DNA of 64,000 bases from Aequoribacter sp049615385 (lineage in GTDB: Bacteria > Pseudomonadota > Gammaproteobacteria > Pseudomonadales > Halieaceae): the NCBI RefSeq assembly GCF_049615385.1, contig NZ_JBMZFL010000013.1. The stretch is one strand, 5' to 3'. Positions 63,316-64,000 of the stretch are shown here, piece by piece (the first letter of the stretch is position 1; each line of letters begins with the position of its first letter). The notes under the pieces were generated by a model. The model was not told where the DNA came from. It ran no database searches and saw only the letters and a program-made list of their open reading frames with translations. The position numbers were made by a program, and so were the translations under genes.

Positions 63316-63337
63316 TTGACTAGCACGAGGAATCACT

Positions 63338-64000
63338 ATGCCCGCCATTGGCATCGTCATGGATCCGATCTCTGAGATCGCCTACAAAAAAGATAGCTCG
63401 CTGGCCATGCTTTGGGCTGCAAGTGCTCGCGGCTGGGATTTGTGGTACATGGAGCCGCCAGACCTTCATGTGGCCAATGGGGTCGCCATGGCTTCTATGC
63501 GTCCCTTGCGAGTGTTTGAGGACCCTAGCCACTACTACGAACTCGATGAGACACAGGTCAAAGAACTGAGCTCCTTAGATGTCGTTTTGATGCGCAAGGA
63601 TCCACCCTTCAATAATGAGTACATCTACGCGACTTACATCCTTGAAATGGCCGAGCGGCTGGGCACATTGATTGTGAATCGTTGCCAATCATTGCGCGAT
63701 TGCAACGAGAAGATGTTCGCGACGCAGTTTCCACAGTGCTGCCCCGAGTTGTTGGTCAGCGCCGACAACGCGCGCTTAAAGGAATTTCACAAGACGCATG
63801 ACGACGTGATCTTCAAGCCACTCGATGGCATGGGCGGTAGCGCGATTTTTCGCGTTAAAGAGGATGACCCCAACGTCAATGTGATCCTCGAAACGCTCAC
63901 CAAATTCGGCACTCAGACCATCATGGCGCAGCGTTACCTGCCCCAAATTGTTGATGGCGACAAACGCATTCTAATGATCAAAGGCCAACCCGTGCCCTAC
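63338..64000 (+). CDS. gshB: Glutathione synthetase (3' end missing)
   Basis: Joins gamma-glutamylcysteine and glycine to glutathione, using ATP. The first 221 of about 315 residues lie in the window; the gene runs off the right edge without a stop. It starts at the ATG at 63338 with a GAGGAA ribosome site. Visible family segments are the N-terminal GIVMDPISEIAYKKDSSLAM, MRKDPPFNNEYIYATYILE, VNRCQSLRDCNEKMFATQFP and the ATP-grasp loop FKPLDGMGGSAIFRV. The last visible residues fit the middle of the ATP-grasp domain. Confidence 0.93.
   Translation, partial: MPAIGIVMDPISEIAYKKDSSLAMLWAASARGWDLWYMEPPDLHVANGVAMASMRPLRVFEDPSHYYELDETQVKELSSLDVVLMRKDPPFNNEYIYATYILEMAERLGTLIVNRCQSLRDCNEKMFATQFPQCCPELLVSADNARLKEFHKTHDDVIFKPLDGMGGSAIFRVKEDDPNVNVILETLTKFGTQTIMAQRYLPQIVDGDKRILMIKGQPVPY

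Overview
The window is a stretch of core chromosome from a Gram-negative gammaproteobacterium. It carries type IV pilus assembly genes, a three-gene Tat operon, ubiquinone genes, PBP1A, a SerB-ParC block and EF-P lysylation genes. Gene order closely follows blocks I know from Pseudomonas (pilMNOPQ-aroK-aroB-gltBD-hemE; argS-SPOR-hslVU-ubiE-ubiJ-ubiB-hisIE-tatABC; serB-ytjB-parC; tkt-epd-pgk-fba beside an ArsR-methyltransferase and metK). Base composition looks only moderately GC-rich. Together with an ECF11-type RpoE/ChrR pair, this suggests a marine relative such as the Halieaceae/OM60-NOR5 or another Cellvibrionales lineage. That placement is inference. No rRNA, tRNA, CRISPR, insertion sequence, prophage or integrase was seen, and no gene-free stretch exceeds 300 bases (the longest are about 140-200).

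Layout. 1-1479: a 5'-truncated TrmB-like methyltransferase and cysE. 1476-15161 (minus): pilMNOPQ, aroK, aroB, gltB, gltD, hemE. 15303-17702: PBP1A, divergent from pilM. 17806-18021 (minus): rpmE with promoter and terminator. 18187-31862 (plus): priA, argS, a SPOR protein, hslVU, a DUF971 gene, ubiE-ubiJ-ubiB, hisI-hisE, tatABC and an MsbA-related exporter. 31859-34654 (minus): three-gene transhydrogenase pntAA-pntAB-pntB. 34852-36116 (minus): anti-sigma factor chrR and ECF sigma factor rpoE, divergent from a flavoprotein-DUF1365-cyclopropane synthase operon (36255-39507). 39542-43468: a DMT transporter, an NhaC-type antiporter, epmA and efp. 43499-46423: epmB and a large PilZ-like orphan. 46435-52691: serB, a YtjB-like membrane protein, parC, a cyclic-nucleotide-binding-like protein and an ElaA-like acetyltransferase. 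52739-58002 (minus): fba, pgk, epd, tkt. 58160-64000 (plus): SahR-like regulator, metK, ahcY, metF, rsmE and a truncated gshB.

How the genes work together. The last block is a complete S-adenosylmethionine/S-adenosylhomocysteine recycling operon headed by its probable regulator; a perfect 38-bp palindrome overlaps the -35 box of an apparently leaderless promoter. The RpoE-ChrR pair faces the lipid-modification operon, and both sides carry TGATCC/T + CGTA promoter-like sequences. This is what would be expected if the sigma factor activates itself and a membrane-lipid response to singlet oxygen. EF-P and its two lysylation enzymes sit together across a 30-bp divergent gap.

Most of the window is ordinary housekeeping DNA. 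The parts most worth a second look are the SahR operator, the RpoE-ChrR-lipid locus and the 609-residue PilZ-like protein.
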